A program made the translations under genes and the position numbers. Source: Dactylonectria macrodidyma (taxonomy: Eukaryota; Ascomycota; Sordariomycetes; Hypocreales; Nectriaceae). Taken from it: a stretch of 64,000 nucleotides of DNA. Positions 12,244 to 21,694 of the stretch are shown piece by piece; position 1 is the first letter of the stretch; each line of letters begins with the position of its first letter. Under the pieces are notes generated by a model, which searched no databases, was not told where the DNA came from, and was given only the letters and a program-made list of their open reading frames with translations. The stretch is taken from positions 806,001 to 870,000 of the forward strand of contig JAGMUV010000026.1 of assembly GCA_020744425.1 (NCBI GenBank), written 5' to 3'.

Positions 12244-12359
12244 GCACCGCAGAGGAGAAGCCTCGGTCGCAAATCTCCTTCTTTGTTGAAATTCCCTCTT
12301 CTCTTATTATATTCGACTAAGAGACGGTCTGACAAGGTCACCAATCGGTCACCATCCCC

Positions 12360-13818
12360 ATGGCACGTTCGTCTATATCAGGCCAAGGCTCAGGACAGCC
12401 TTCCCTAAACCCTCTTGGTGTACAGTTCTTTTCTAGTCTGGAGGGACTGGAAATGGCTACGTATGGCGATCGACAACTTATCCGAGGCCATAACTTGGTC
12501 GGAGCAGTTCGTCTTCAGTTTGCTAGGCCAGCCTTCTTCGACGAAGAAGCTGGAGAGCACAGAGAGGTTCTCAACAGCCTCGACGGCATCGATGTGCCGT
12601 TGTCCATGCACGTGTTTCCTTTCCCTCAGATGGACGAGTGGGAAGGCCAATGGTTCTTTTTCGACGTCCAGCTGCACCCTTACCAGCTGCACTTCCGCCG
12701 GAAGATCGTGGACGGAGAGGAGTCAGCCGTTGGAACGTGGGAAGATTTGTATGGAAAACTTGCGCAGGTACGGGGCTACTTGTGCATTCAACCGTACGTG
12801 CCAGTCGAGCCTTTATCTCTAAACAGCTTCCTGTAGAAAGCGAAGCGCTACCCGTGGCTGGCTGTACTGCACACGCAGCTGCTACACACTCGTCCCCACA
12901 GATCGAACAGCGACTAACCAGCCTTCCAGCATTGCAACTCGGTCCCTCAGGCTTGTGGAGGTGGAGAGCTGCTTCCCGAGTATTGCGCCACGAACCAGCT
13001 TTCATGGGCCGATTGACACGACCACGTTCCGGTTCAAAGCCGAGACGTTGACAAACCACCAGCGCAAGTGCTGTGGATTTGTCCAGTGTCGTACATATCT
13101 CACTCCACCCCGCGACGGTGACACGCCATTCAAAGGCGGGCAGACCTTCCACATACTGGCGTACATGCCACACGATCAGCAGCCTTGGAGAAGCCGGATC
13201 GAGTGGATGAAGAACTCGGCCGAGGGCGGCTTTACCTCTAGGAAATGGATATACGGGAGGGGGAGCATTGTTGGTGTGTTAAACGCCACACTACTGGAGG
13301 ACGAACTCCAACCCGGGCAAGATATACTGGTGGTGCTCGTGGATGAGTTTGGATTCACATCGAAGGCGTCGTTCGACGCCGGCGGCAGCTCCGGGATTGG
13401 CGTTTCCCCGCGGAAAGCAGGAGCAACCGAGCATGGTAAAGGCCGAAACCCATTTACCAACAGCCCAGTCGGCTCGCCTGCAAAACGTTCCACAGAGCCG
13501 CCGTCTTTAGTGGGCACCTCGAGAGATGGGAAAGGAAGCGGGAAGGAGATGGCAGTGGAGAACGAGTCTTCAGAAACGGCCACACAGCTTCCCTCTCCTC
13601 CGAAACTGGGCAGTCCTAATAGGGCAGGGACCCGAGCCGAACGGCAACAAGGGCTAAATGGTCAGTACATATATACGAGAGCACATCAGGCGGCATGGCT
13701 GACCGGAATAATAGGATCGGAAGAAATGGAAGCGGCTCAGGAGAGAAATGGATTAAAGCATGGCGTCGCTTCCAGCACGGATGCGATGCCGAGGAAGCGC
13801 GCCAAAGCGCGGAAGTAG
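12360..13818 (+). CDS. Unrecognised two-exon gene between Helitrons (440 aa)
   Basis: Two open frames join through an intron at 12794-12929 (136 nt; GTACGT donor, CTAAC branch, TTCCAG acceptor), giving join(12360..12793,12930..13818), 1,323 nt. The phases match and the junction reads GYLCIQPIATRSLRLVE. I do not recognise the family. The N-terminal ~300 residues are globular, with aromatic and beta-like stretches (WFFFDVQLHPYQLHF; QDILVVLVDEFGF). The last ~140 residues are Ser/Pro/Gly-rich and low in order, ending in a basic MPRKRAKARK that could be a nuclear signal. It is transcribed opposite to the flanking Helitrons, with its own TATA box. It could be a resident gene, cargo, or part of another element. 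No break is visible. Confidence 0.65.
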
Positions 13819-14399
13819 GTGACCTAGCCGTATTTTTGCCGAGGACCCACTTAATCAGGTCAACGGCCAACATGCCGACAAAATCCCGTTAACTATGGTT
13901 GTTTGGAGACTATAAAACGTGTAAAAAAAGGCCAAAAAAATTTACAGAGGCTTGAAAAGAGGCGCATGCAATATACAAATGAGGCGTCTATAATGTGTGG
14001 CATGGGGATTAATAATCGTGGCTAATGAATTAAGGCTGGTGAGGGAGAGAGGGCGGGGAAAAAGAAGCCTTTCGTTCCTCAAGGCAAAGAACCTTTTCGT
14101 TCCTCAAAGGCACAGGAGACCGGTCCCTACGGGCCCGCCATCAGACCTTCGGAACGAGTCTTTCAGTTTGTGAGAATTGATGAAGGTCTACAGTCCCTTA
14201 TGAGGTGTTGCGGGCAGCGTGGTTGTGGCTGAGCCAGGCACAGACCACCGGAGCGTTTTGAAGATCGATGACGCACAGACCATAAACTTAAATTTCATCT
14301 CATCATGATGATTTTCAATAACTAGGGAGCCGCCGATTGTTCGACATGGACAACATGGCACTAATTCCGAGCTGGCAGGCTTTCACAAGATGATATGGC

Positions 14400-17300
14400 C
14401 TATGTATCGTGGCATCGGCCCTCATAGCCCCGTTTCGTCTTCGCGGCCAGGTTCTTGAGTCTCTGCATTGCATCTACCATGGTCTGGTCTAGCCTGTTAC
14501 CGATGAAATCCTGGGGCCGTATAGGGCTGAGAAGCTTGATGCCTCGAAGAGTCGTACACCTGGACAACTGCACATAGAGACTGGTAAAATCGCACTTGGA
14601 GGGCTCGCCATTGGTCATGCGATTTCCCCGCAACTCCAAGAGTACCTCGGCAAACGTTTTGGATTGGGATTTATAATCGGTGAGAACAAAGGCCGGAACA
14701 ACCGGCAGCCCCCGTCGGGTGCATTTCGTTGACAAGAACTTGAAGTGGGAATCGGTTGGATCGAGGGTGTGCGAGATAGGGCGAACGAGTACCATCTCTG
14801 CTGGTAGGACGGGGACTGCCAAGCTCGCGGTGTCTCTCGACTGTAATAAGATGCCTAGTGGTGGGCCGAAGTGTATGGTGACATCGTCCGCAAGATGGTA
14901 TCCTGGGCGTTTCGGATCGGGGATGATGTCTGCTGCAGTAAACTCCGCGCCATTGACAACCTTCAAGCCGGTGTATATATTTTTGTTAACAACCACAGGC
15001 ATCCCCTGAGCATAGAAGAAGAGGCCTGGGACCTTGCATTTGGAATCGTCCCCTTGCTCGATAGCTTGGGCGATCTCATATTGAGACAGGCCGGCTCTTC
15101 GCCAGGTGTGGGCTGACACGAAGACGGAGATGTGCCTCTCATTAAAGCGCGCCCAGTCCACAACGGCTTCCATATTGAGGCTCCATCGGTTGCGGTTCAG
15201 AGGTGTTATGGCGCGCAAGCCGTTACTGAAGGTGATATCGGAGCGGTCAACCAGCTTTGTATTCAGTAGGGCCAGATCTTGCCATGTCTGGGTGCCGTGC
15301 CGTACTCGATCCAGAAGAGCGCCTAGCTCAGGGTCGTCTCGTGCGCGGACCTGTTCTTCGAGAAGAACCACGGTCTTGAACATTAGCCACAGACTGAAGC
15401 CGCGATGGTGAGAAATGGTGGCTTGGCTCACGGATGCGAAGAGGGGATCCGCCATTCGGTCTACCAGGAGGCTCGTCTCCCGAACTGGGGCGAATTGATA
15501 AAAGTCCCCCATCAAAAGAACGACGGGAACACCGCCAAAGGGCTTATCTGGGCAATCGCGGAGCGATTGAAGACGGCAGCTGGCCTCGTACAGGGTAGCA
15601 CCTCCAAGCATGCTAACTTCGTCGATCACGAGGACCAGCTTCTGCTTCCACGTCCACTTCTTTGCCTCCGAGAAAAGTGGGAGTTGTTTGTCGAGGGAGC
15701 GCCGGGTATCCAGTCCACAGGCAGAATGTAATGTCGTACCTCCGATCTGTGCAGCTGCACTACCTGATGTTCCCGTGATCTGGAGAAGATGTGGTTGGCC
15801 TCTCGCCGAGAAGACCCATTTCAGGGCCGAGATGACCCTGGATTTTCCTGTACCGCCCGGCCCTCCGGTGTACTGGAGATGTTGACCCGCCGGGTCGGGG
15901 TCCGCTGAGTACCTGTCTAAAAACCTGCACACAAGTTGAAGAGCCATTGTCTGCAGAGAGTTGAGGGTATAATTCGACGCGGCAAGGCGTCCTAATCCCG
16001 CAAAGCTTGTTGCCATATTAACGTCAACGAGCATCCGAGGACACTGTGCGACTGGGCCCTGACTTCGACGTGGTAGGGGAATCTCCGTATCGTAGTTGCG
16101 AGCAAGTATATCATCTATGTCGGCGTTAGGCGTGTGATGCGCGCTACCCTGGGGACCTGTCTCAATCTCATCCAGCATCCGGAGATGGAGCATCTCCAGA
16201 GCCTTCGCAGCGGCTTGAACATTCTCTGCAGAAAGGGTCTGAAATTGGCATAGCGGAGCGTCCTGGGTACGGCGGATTTGCTGATAAAAGCCCTCGGGAC
16301 GCTGAATAAAAGGCCTATCCTCCGATGCCGAAGTCTCTTCACGCAGGTCGCGGATGAAATTCGCCAAGACTGGGGAGCCTCTCGTGGCATCAGAATCTCG
16401 GACGGCGTTGTGCAGAGTGTGTAGCAGAGCCGCAAAATTCTGGTGGTGCTCAGCGATGGTTGCGCGCTCTTCATCGTCGTCGCCCTCATCAAGAGGGAAG
16501 TCTACGTCGACTGTGTCGTCGCCTTCTGATCGGCTGGCCCAGAGCTTTGCGTCTTTCCGCGCGTCCTCGGCTGACTTGCTGAGAAGGGAGATGTTCGACA
16601 CGTGAAAACGCAGCCTGCAACAGAGGGAAGCTTCATATCCGGACCATATGTCGGCGATATCCCCCTGCATGATGGAAAGAAAGCCTTCCCAAGGCACAAA
16701 CAGGGCCAGATGGAGAACAGAGTTACTGCACGGAATGTCAGAGTAGGCTCGGATTTGGCATTGTTGACTAAGAACGTACCGTCTGAAATACACCGGGTGC
16801 TCGTCCCGGTGATCGTCGCTGATGAATCCTTGAAAAATCGGCACTGCGTACTCGTGAGGTCGCCGGAGCTTCTGAAACCAGCCATGGTGCTCTGGAGAGG
16901 GCCCCTCGAGAGATATGTGGTTTTCGTCCTCGTCCCGGCCGCGGCTACGGACCAGGGTAACCATGGACATGTAGTCATAGAGGCACATATCTTTGAGGAC
17001 ACGGCCTCTGTAGGCGTAAGCATCCAAGCACAACAGGGTCCGGCCGCCCTCCCTGAGTTGTACCGTTTCTGGCGGCTCCTCCTCCTCCGCTTCTGCGCCG
17101 GCCTGGCGACGGAGGTGTTTCCATCTCCGGAATACCGCCCAATACAGTGCGGTCAGGTTTAGGAAGGACCAGTGCGGGACGTTGGTAAAGTCCGTCTGAT
17201 AGCCGAGCATGTGGTAACATACCTCCACGGCGGAGAGCTGTCTCTCGGAAAATATCCGATTCGCCACCCTCATCAGAAACTGGCGACTCTGGTTCAGCAC

Positions 17301-20300
17301 AGCAGGTCGCTGGGCGCCCTGGTCGCCTGTTGCGGATGCGTCATGCCTCGACGCGGCATCTTCGCGAAGCTGTCGGAAGACTTCGGCCGCGTGGGCGATT
17401 CGTCTCCACATGGGCGTGTCTAACTTCGTGGCATAGTTGGTGATGTAAAATACCATGGCCAGGCCCTTGGTCCTCGTCAGGATCATGGATACATCGTGGT
17501 TGTGGCGGAGGCCGACCGCCATCGCTTTGTTATACCGGTTGACGAGCGGGTGGTTGCGACGGATGGTGAGCAGGTCGTCATCGCTCAGCCCCGTCGCATC
17601 AACGATCTTCCAGGGCGCTTTGAACCGGCAAGCCGTTCGCCTATACTTGTCTGCGTCATGATTTGCGAGGCCCTTTAGAGAATACTTGATGCAAGTATAG
17701 GTGTGGGAATGGACCTGGCAGCAGTACGCGATGAAGTTGGACTCGGCGTCAAAGGCCGCAGTGAGAGCCTCGGTGTCGTTCATCATCTCCTCGACGGGGT
17801 GGATCGGCTTCCGCTCCTGGCGGAGAGCCTTTCCAGCGTCCTCATCTAAGCATTCGTGAAAGACCGAGTCCATGTAGCGCACCACTCGGGCACGGTACTC
17901 TTCTTCTTGAGGGTCGGCGATGTCGTCGACGAGCGACGGCAGCTCCATGTTGCCGTGTAACCACAGGAGTCCGTGCAAGTGCAGACTGCCACGATCGTTC
18001 GTCTCTACCGTTGCATAGTAATGGCTGACCTTCCCAAAGACCGATTGTTGGTCTGTTCTGACGTACTTTTCGAAGAACAGAGAAATTTCTCTGTGGAAGA
18101 AGATGGCCGAGCTGACCGGATCCATGGTACTGAGGGCGATCCTGTCGTATCTTCCCCGGAGATCCGCTAAAAGCTCCTTCGCCGTGTGATAATCGTGGAG
18201 CCTGTGGATGGAGAGCCTCATCTTGACCGGGTTGTTGATGTCGTTGGGGTTGATGGTGATCCAAATCGCGGGCGTACCGGCCCAGATGTTAATTGCTTGT
18301 ATCCTTCTGCGCATGAGCAGCCGCGTTTCGTTGGAGAGCGGCTGTGCATGGCCAAAGATGGACAACTCACGGAGCAAGAACGTCACGTCTGCGTCCGTCG
18401 TCGTTCTTGTTTCTCGCATCTCGTCCTCGGCTCTTTTCAGCCGGTCCCCCGTCAGTGTTGCGTAAACCCGTTCAACCCTCTCGAAAGAGCCCTTTGTCGT
18501 GCGGACCATGCTGATGCGGCGGTTAGAGGAGCGGAGAAGGATGTTGAAGACCAGAAAACAAAAGACGGGATGGGTGGCAAACCGCCCTCCATGCCGCTGC
18601 AGCACGTATCTGGCCCAGTAGCTGAGCGAGTGGTTTGGATGGCGCTCGGCGGCCTCCGGAGCTTGCTGTTGCTCGCGGTCCGACACGTGCAGCGCCTTTG
18701 GGCCACCTCTTCCCCAAGGGAAAAGCTTGGGGAAGGTGCGTGGGAAGAAGTCCTCGTGCAGGCTGTCCGCAAAGTCCGCACCTCGTTCCACCAGGATGAA
18801 CGGCTGCCCTCCGGTTCCTTGGACGTGCATGGCGCAGGGCTCAGCCTCATCGGCACCTCGAGTCCGAGTCGTCTGGATAGCATCGGCTAGGAATGAAAGC
18901 TTATCGGCCTCTTCGAAAGCCGCCGGCCCATCAAGGGGAAACATTCCGGACGACGTCGTCTCAAGAATAACGTCACCATCGCCGTCGGCATCCTCCGGTC
19001 CTGGAATGGAGGCACGAGGATCCCCGGGCAAGGGAAGGTCCTGTTCGTTCGGCAGAGTGCCCTCGCGAAGGCTGGAGTCGTCGCTGGAGTGAGCTTGCGC
19101 CGACGCAACAATCTCTTCAATGGTCGTAAGCCGGTTCTCTTCTAAACCTCGATCGGTATCTGGGACTATGTGGTCTGTCTGCGTCTTCTCGGTAACGGAC
19201 GGCTCTTCCCGCTGCATGCTGTCCATGATGAGGATAGGTACATCCGAGCCGTCTGCGTACCGCCAGCCATCTATCTCGCCATAGTCGATCGTGATGTGTT
19301 CATAAAGCGGATTGTTTTCCTGGAGCCACGAAAGCGCAGCCCGGACACGGGACTTACGCACTTGGAGAAGATGGCCCACGTCTGCAGCGCCAGGCTTGCT
19401 AGAGCCACTCCAAGAGATGTGGATGTTCTCGATGGTCACTAGAAGAGGGTGAGGGAGGACTGTGGCAACGAGGTCCTCGACCTTGTTCGGAAAGACGACG
19501 ATATGGCCCTTCACATGCTTCCGGTAGCTGAGCCCCGACGGGGTCTTGTTGTCAACGGTAAACTTTGTGATGTAGCCGAAGGAGGCCTGCAAAGCAATCA
19601 GCCTCTCCTCAACGGGAGACAGGCCGTCGAGCTCTTCGGGATAGCGATGCTCGCATCCGATGTACATGTTGTTGACCGCACAGGTCTTCGGCAGTTTCCC
19701 CTTTTTCAAAGCGGCATAGCATTCGTGGCAAACCATGGCCTCAGCGTCGTCGCCAGCAGGGAAACAGTCCCTGCACTCCTGGAGCGCTGCGGTGGCCTGT
19801 AGCAAGGAGGGCGTCAAGTGCCTCCTCCATCGGATCTTTATGAGCTCGGAAGGAGGCTGCTTCCTGTAGCAGAAATTGCAGTGCGAGATCGGTAGCGTCC
19901 TTTCATCTGTGAATGCCTGGTGGAAGGATTGTGCAGTCTCTACCTGGAGGGCAAGTGGGACCTCTTTGCACCAAGATCTCGCTACCGATTCCCTCTCCTT
20001 GTCGCGGAAACGAGATTCATAGTATCGCAGAATGGTCTCGAGGGACTCTCCTTGGAGCAGGGCGGTTTCCTGCGACGGCCTCGGTCTTTTCCGGGGGCGG
20101 TCTGGCCTCGTGGGCGGCGGAGTCAGAAGTCCTTCCGGTTGTGGTTCCCGAAGGCGCTTTCGGGGAGGCGGGGTCTGCGGGGTCTGCGGGATTGCTTGGG
20201 GAATCGGGATTTGTGGAGATGTGGAGATCCGCCCGGGGGTCGCCGGTGGTTGTGTCCGGCGCACCTCTTCCGCTCCTCGACGGTCGAACTCACCGGTCTC

Positions 20301-20960
20301 CTCTTGTGATCGTAGTCTTGCGGCTCTTTCCCGGAAACGCTCTTCCGCGTGTTGTTGCGTAATAGCCGCCATTGTGCGCCGGAGTTCATCTTCCGGCACC
20401 GTGACGGTATTACGCCGGGCCACTGCCTGCGCCCGGCGGCCCCGTTCTTCAGCACGCTGGCGTTTGATATCATCCCATGCACGACCAACCTCGTCAGGCC
20501 GAACTCTTATCGGCTCCTTCCGGGGCTGGGCGGGTTTCTGAGATGCTAGTTGGCTGGCGAGAGTGGAGCGGGACGATTCTTGTCTTCCACGGGCCTGTGT
20601 TTCGGCGTGTTGTCGGTCCAGATCGTCCAATCTTTGGCGGATCTCGTCAAGCGGGACTCTCACCGGCTCCTCTCGGGGCTTGGCCTCGGTCTGTTGAGAT
20701 TCTCCTTGTCTTCGTAGGGTGCGTCCTTTGGCGTGTCGGCGGTCCAGGTCTTCCAACGTACGTCGGACCTCGTCAAGCGGAACTCTGACCGGCTCTTGGC
20801 GGGGCTGATGGGTGCTCTGGTATGCCAGGGAGCTTGGAAGAATCGAGTGAGGTGGTCCTGACCTTCCTCCGGCTCCGTTTCCAGTGCGTCGGCCATCGAG
20901 ATCTTCCAGCGTGCGGCGGATTTCATCGATCGGGACCCTGACCGGCTTTTCGCGGGGCAT
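14400..20960 (-). CDS. Helitron Rep-PIF1 helicase protein, copy 3
   Basis: A continuous minus-strand frame runs from the ATG at 20960 to 14400. Its upstream extension to 21020 has no ATG. Positions 16726-16779 (54 nt; GTACGT donor, CTCTGAC branch, GTGCAG acceptor) are almost certainly an in-frame intron at the place of copy 2's second intron. Removing it gives YFRRNSVLHLALF and a 2,168-aa product. The domains are about five clear VPLDEIRRTLEDLDRRH repeats, two of them diverged, then a Pro-rich linker, a Cys-rich segment, a DUF6570-like part, the Rep domain (HLHGLLW near 17975; YITNYATK near 17440) and the PIF1 helicase (GGPGGTGKS near 15860; VIDEVSMLGG; YVQLSR near the end). All key motifs are present. 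Many residues differ from copies 1 and 2, so this is a distinct subfamily rather than a fresh duplicate. Confidence 0.92.
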   Translation of the reverse strand: MPREKPVRVPIDEIRRTLEDLDGRRTGNGAGGRSGPPHSILPSSLAYQSTHQPRQEPVRVPLDEVRRTLEDLDRRHAKGRTLRRQGESQQTEAKPREEPVRVPLDEIRQRLDDLDRQHAETQARGRQESSRSTLASQLASQKPAQPRKEPIRVRPDEVGRAWDDIKRQRAEERGRRAQAVARRNTVTVPEDELRRTMAAITQQHAEERFRERAARLRSQEETGEFDRRGAEEVRRTQPPATPGRISTSPQIPIPQAIPQTPQTPPPRKRLREPQPEGLLTPPPTRPDRPRKRPRPSQETALLQGESLETILRYYESRFRDKERESVARSWCKEVPLALQVETAQSFHQAFTDERTLPISHCNFCYRKQPPSELIKIRWRRHLTPSLLQATAALQECRDCFPAGDDAEAMVCHECYAALKKGKLPKTCAVNNMYIGCEHRYPEELDGLSPVEERLIALQASFGYITKFTVDNKTPSGLSYRKHVKGHIVVFPNKVEDLVATVLPHPLLVTIENIHISWSGSSKPGAADVGHLLQVRKSRVRAALSWLQENNPLYEHITIDYGEIDGWRYADGSDVPILIMDSMQREEPSVTEKTQTDHIVPDTDRGLEENRLTTIEEIVASAQAHSSDDSSLREGTLPNEQDLPLPGDPRASIPGPEDADGDGDVILETTSSGMFPLDGPAAFEEADKLSFLADAIQTTRTRGADEAEPCAMHVQGTGGQPFILVERGADFADSLHEDFFPRTFPKLFPWGRGGPKALHVSDREQQQAPEAAERHPNHSLSYWARYVLQRHGGRFATHPVFCFLVFNILLRSSNRRISMVRTTKGSFERVERVYATLTGDRLKRAEDEMRETRTTTDADVTFLLRELSIFGHAQPLSNETRLLMRRRIQAINIWAGTPAIWITINPNDINNPVKMRLSIHRLHDYHTAKELLADLRGRYDRIALSTMDPVSSAIFFHREISLFFEKYVRTDQQSVFGKVSHYYATVETNDRGSLHLHGLLWLHGNMELPSLVDDIADPQEEEYRARVVRYMDSVFHECLDEDAGKALRQERKPIHPVEEMMNDTEALTAAFDAESNFIAYCCQVHSHTYTCIKYSLKGLANHDADKYRRTACRFKAPWKIVDATGLSDDDLLTIRRNHPLVNRYNKAMAVGLRHNHDVSMILTRTKGLAMVFYITNYATKLDTPMWRRIAHAAEVFRQLREDAASRHDASATGDQGAQRPAVLNQSRQFLMRVANRIFSERQLSAVEVCYHMLGYQTDFTNVPHWSFLNLTALYWAVFRRWKHLRRQAGAEAEEEEPPETVQLREGGRTLLCLDAYAYRGRVLKDMCLYDYMSMVTLVRSRGRDEDENHISLEGPSPEHHGWFQKLRRPHEYAVPIFQGFISDDHRDEHPVYFRRYVLSQQCQIRAYSDIPCSNSVLHLALFVPWEGFLSIMQGDIADIWSGYEASLCCRLRFHVSNISLLSKSAEDARKDAKLWASRSEGDDTVDVDFPLDEGDDDEERATIAEHHQNFAALLHTLHNAVRDSDATRGSPVLANFIRDLREETSASEDRPFIQRPEGFYQQIRRTQDAPLCQFQTLSAENVQAAAKALEMLHLRMLDEIETGPQGSAHHTPNADIDDILARNYDTEIPLPRRSQGPVAQCPRMLVDVNMATSFAGLGRLAASNYTLNSLQTMALQLVCRFLDRYSADPDPAGQHLQYTGGPGGTGKSRVISALKWVFSARGQPHLLQITGTSGSAAAQIGGTTLHSACGLDTRRSLDKQLPLFSEAKKWTWKQKLVLVIDEVSMLGGATLYEASCRLQSLRDCPDKPFGGVPVVLLMGDFYQFAPVRETSLLVDRMADPLFASVSQATISHHRGFSLWLMFKTVVLLEEQVRARDDPELGALLDRVRHGTQTWQDLALLNTKLVDRSDITFSNGLRAITPLNRNRWSLNMEAVVDWARFNERHISVFVSAHTWRRAGLSQYEIAQAIEQGDDSKCKVPGLFFYAQGMPVVVNKNIYTGLKVVNGAEFTAADIIPDPKRPGYHLADDVTIHFGPPLGILLQSRDTASLAVPVLPAEMVLVRPISHTLDPTDSHFKFLSTKCTRRGLPVVPAFVLTDYKSQSKTFAEVLLELRGNRMTNGEPSKCDFTSLYVQLSRCTTLRGIKLLSPIRPQDFIGNRLDQTMVDAMQRLKNLAAKTKRGYEGRCHDT

Positions 20961-21321
20961 CGTACAAGCTGTCTCGTCGTAAACATGTGCACTCAAAGCG
21001 GGAAGCTGAGGGGCAAACAAATGTGGCCATGCTCGGTATGAAAAGGAGCTGGACGAGGGCCCAGAGAAGATGTTGACACAGGCGACGTCGCTGGTGGCGC
21101 GGAATCTCGGCCTGTTTCAGACCACATCATCGCGGGGACGGCGACGGTCGCAAGGCAACGTCGGAACCCCGGCCACCCTGTTTGTGATGAGCCAGATGAG
21201 AAGAGTGAGGGACGCAGGTCAATAGCAGTAGAATAGAAGGTTGGGGGTGGTGATGTTATCAGATTAATCTCTGAGCCCTATAACTCTAGTTGTTGCTTGC
21301 CCCATTTACACCCTCTCTGGC

Positions 21322-21628
21322 TGTTGCATCTAGGAGATGGAAGTGATCATGTGTGTGAGAAGCTCTTGCTATTCTTCCTATCTAATGAGGGTCTTTGGGT
21401 CAGTCTTATAGACGAAGAGACTGATGATGACCTCGGACAGCCAAGGCGGTCCGGATGCTACGGACTATTTGACTTTATCTAGCTATCCTCCTGATCATAG
21501 GAAAAGCTAGGCTTGTGACGAAGCTGATGACGAGGCCAGTGACGAGGAAAGTGGCTGTGGAACCTTATGATGAAGGGCAGAAAGCTTGACTGTTATAGCT
21601 GCAAAATCTGATATCCCGATATGTGACA
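21322..21628 (-). repeat. Helitron copy 3 5'-terminal block
   Basis: This is the third copy of the terminal block, ending in GATATCCCGATATGTGACA. It is separated from the copy 3 start codon by about 360 bp, part of which (21111-21143) is repeated outside the element. Confidence 0.75.
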
Positions 21629-21661
21629 CTGGCGCCAGGCCGACGCCAGAACCCAGGCCGC

Positions 21662-21694
21662 CCTGTTTCAGACCACATCATCACGGGGACGGCG
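21662..21694 (+). repeat. 33-bp direct repeat of 21111-21143
   Basis: CCTGTTTCAGACCACATCAT and the next 13 bases match 21111-21143 with one mismatch. One member lies inside Helitron 3 upstream of its gene, and the other lies 34 bp beyond its inferred 5' end. Confidence 0.85.

Larger units (their letters stand above)
14112..21628 (-). mobile_element. Helitron copy 3 (about 7.5 kb)
   Basis: The right end is the shared 5'-terminal block. The left end is inferred from the ACAGGAGACCGGTCCCT and TTCGGAACGAG words shared with copy 2. Just left of it the motif CGTTCCTCAA occurs twice (14070-14110). The stretch 13819-14111 between the preceding gene and this end shows nothing else. Confidence 0.7.
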
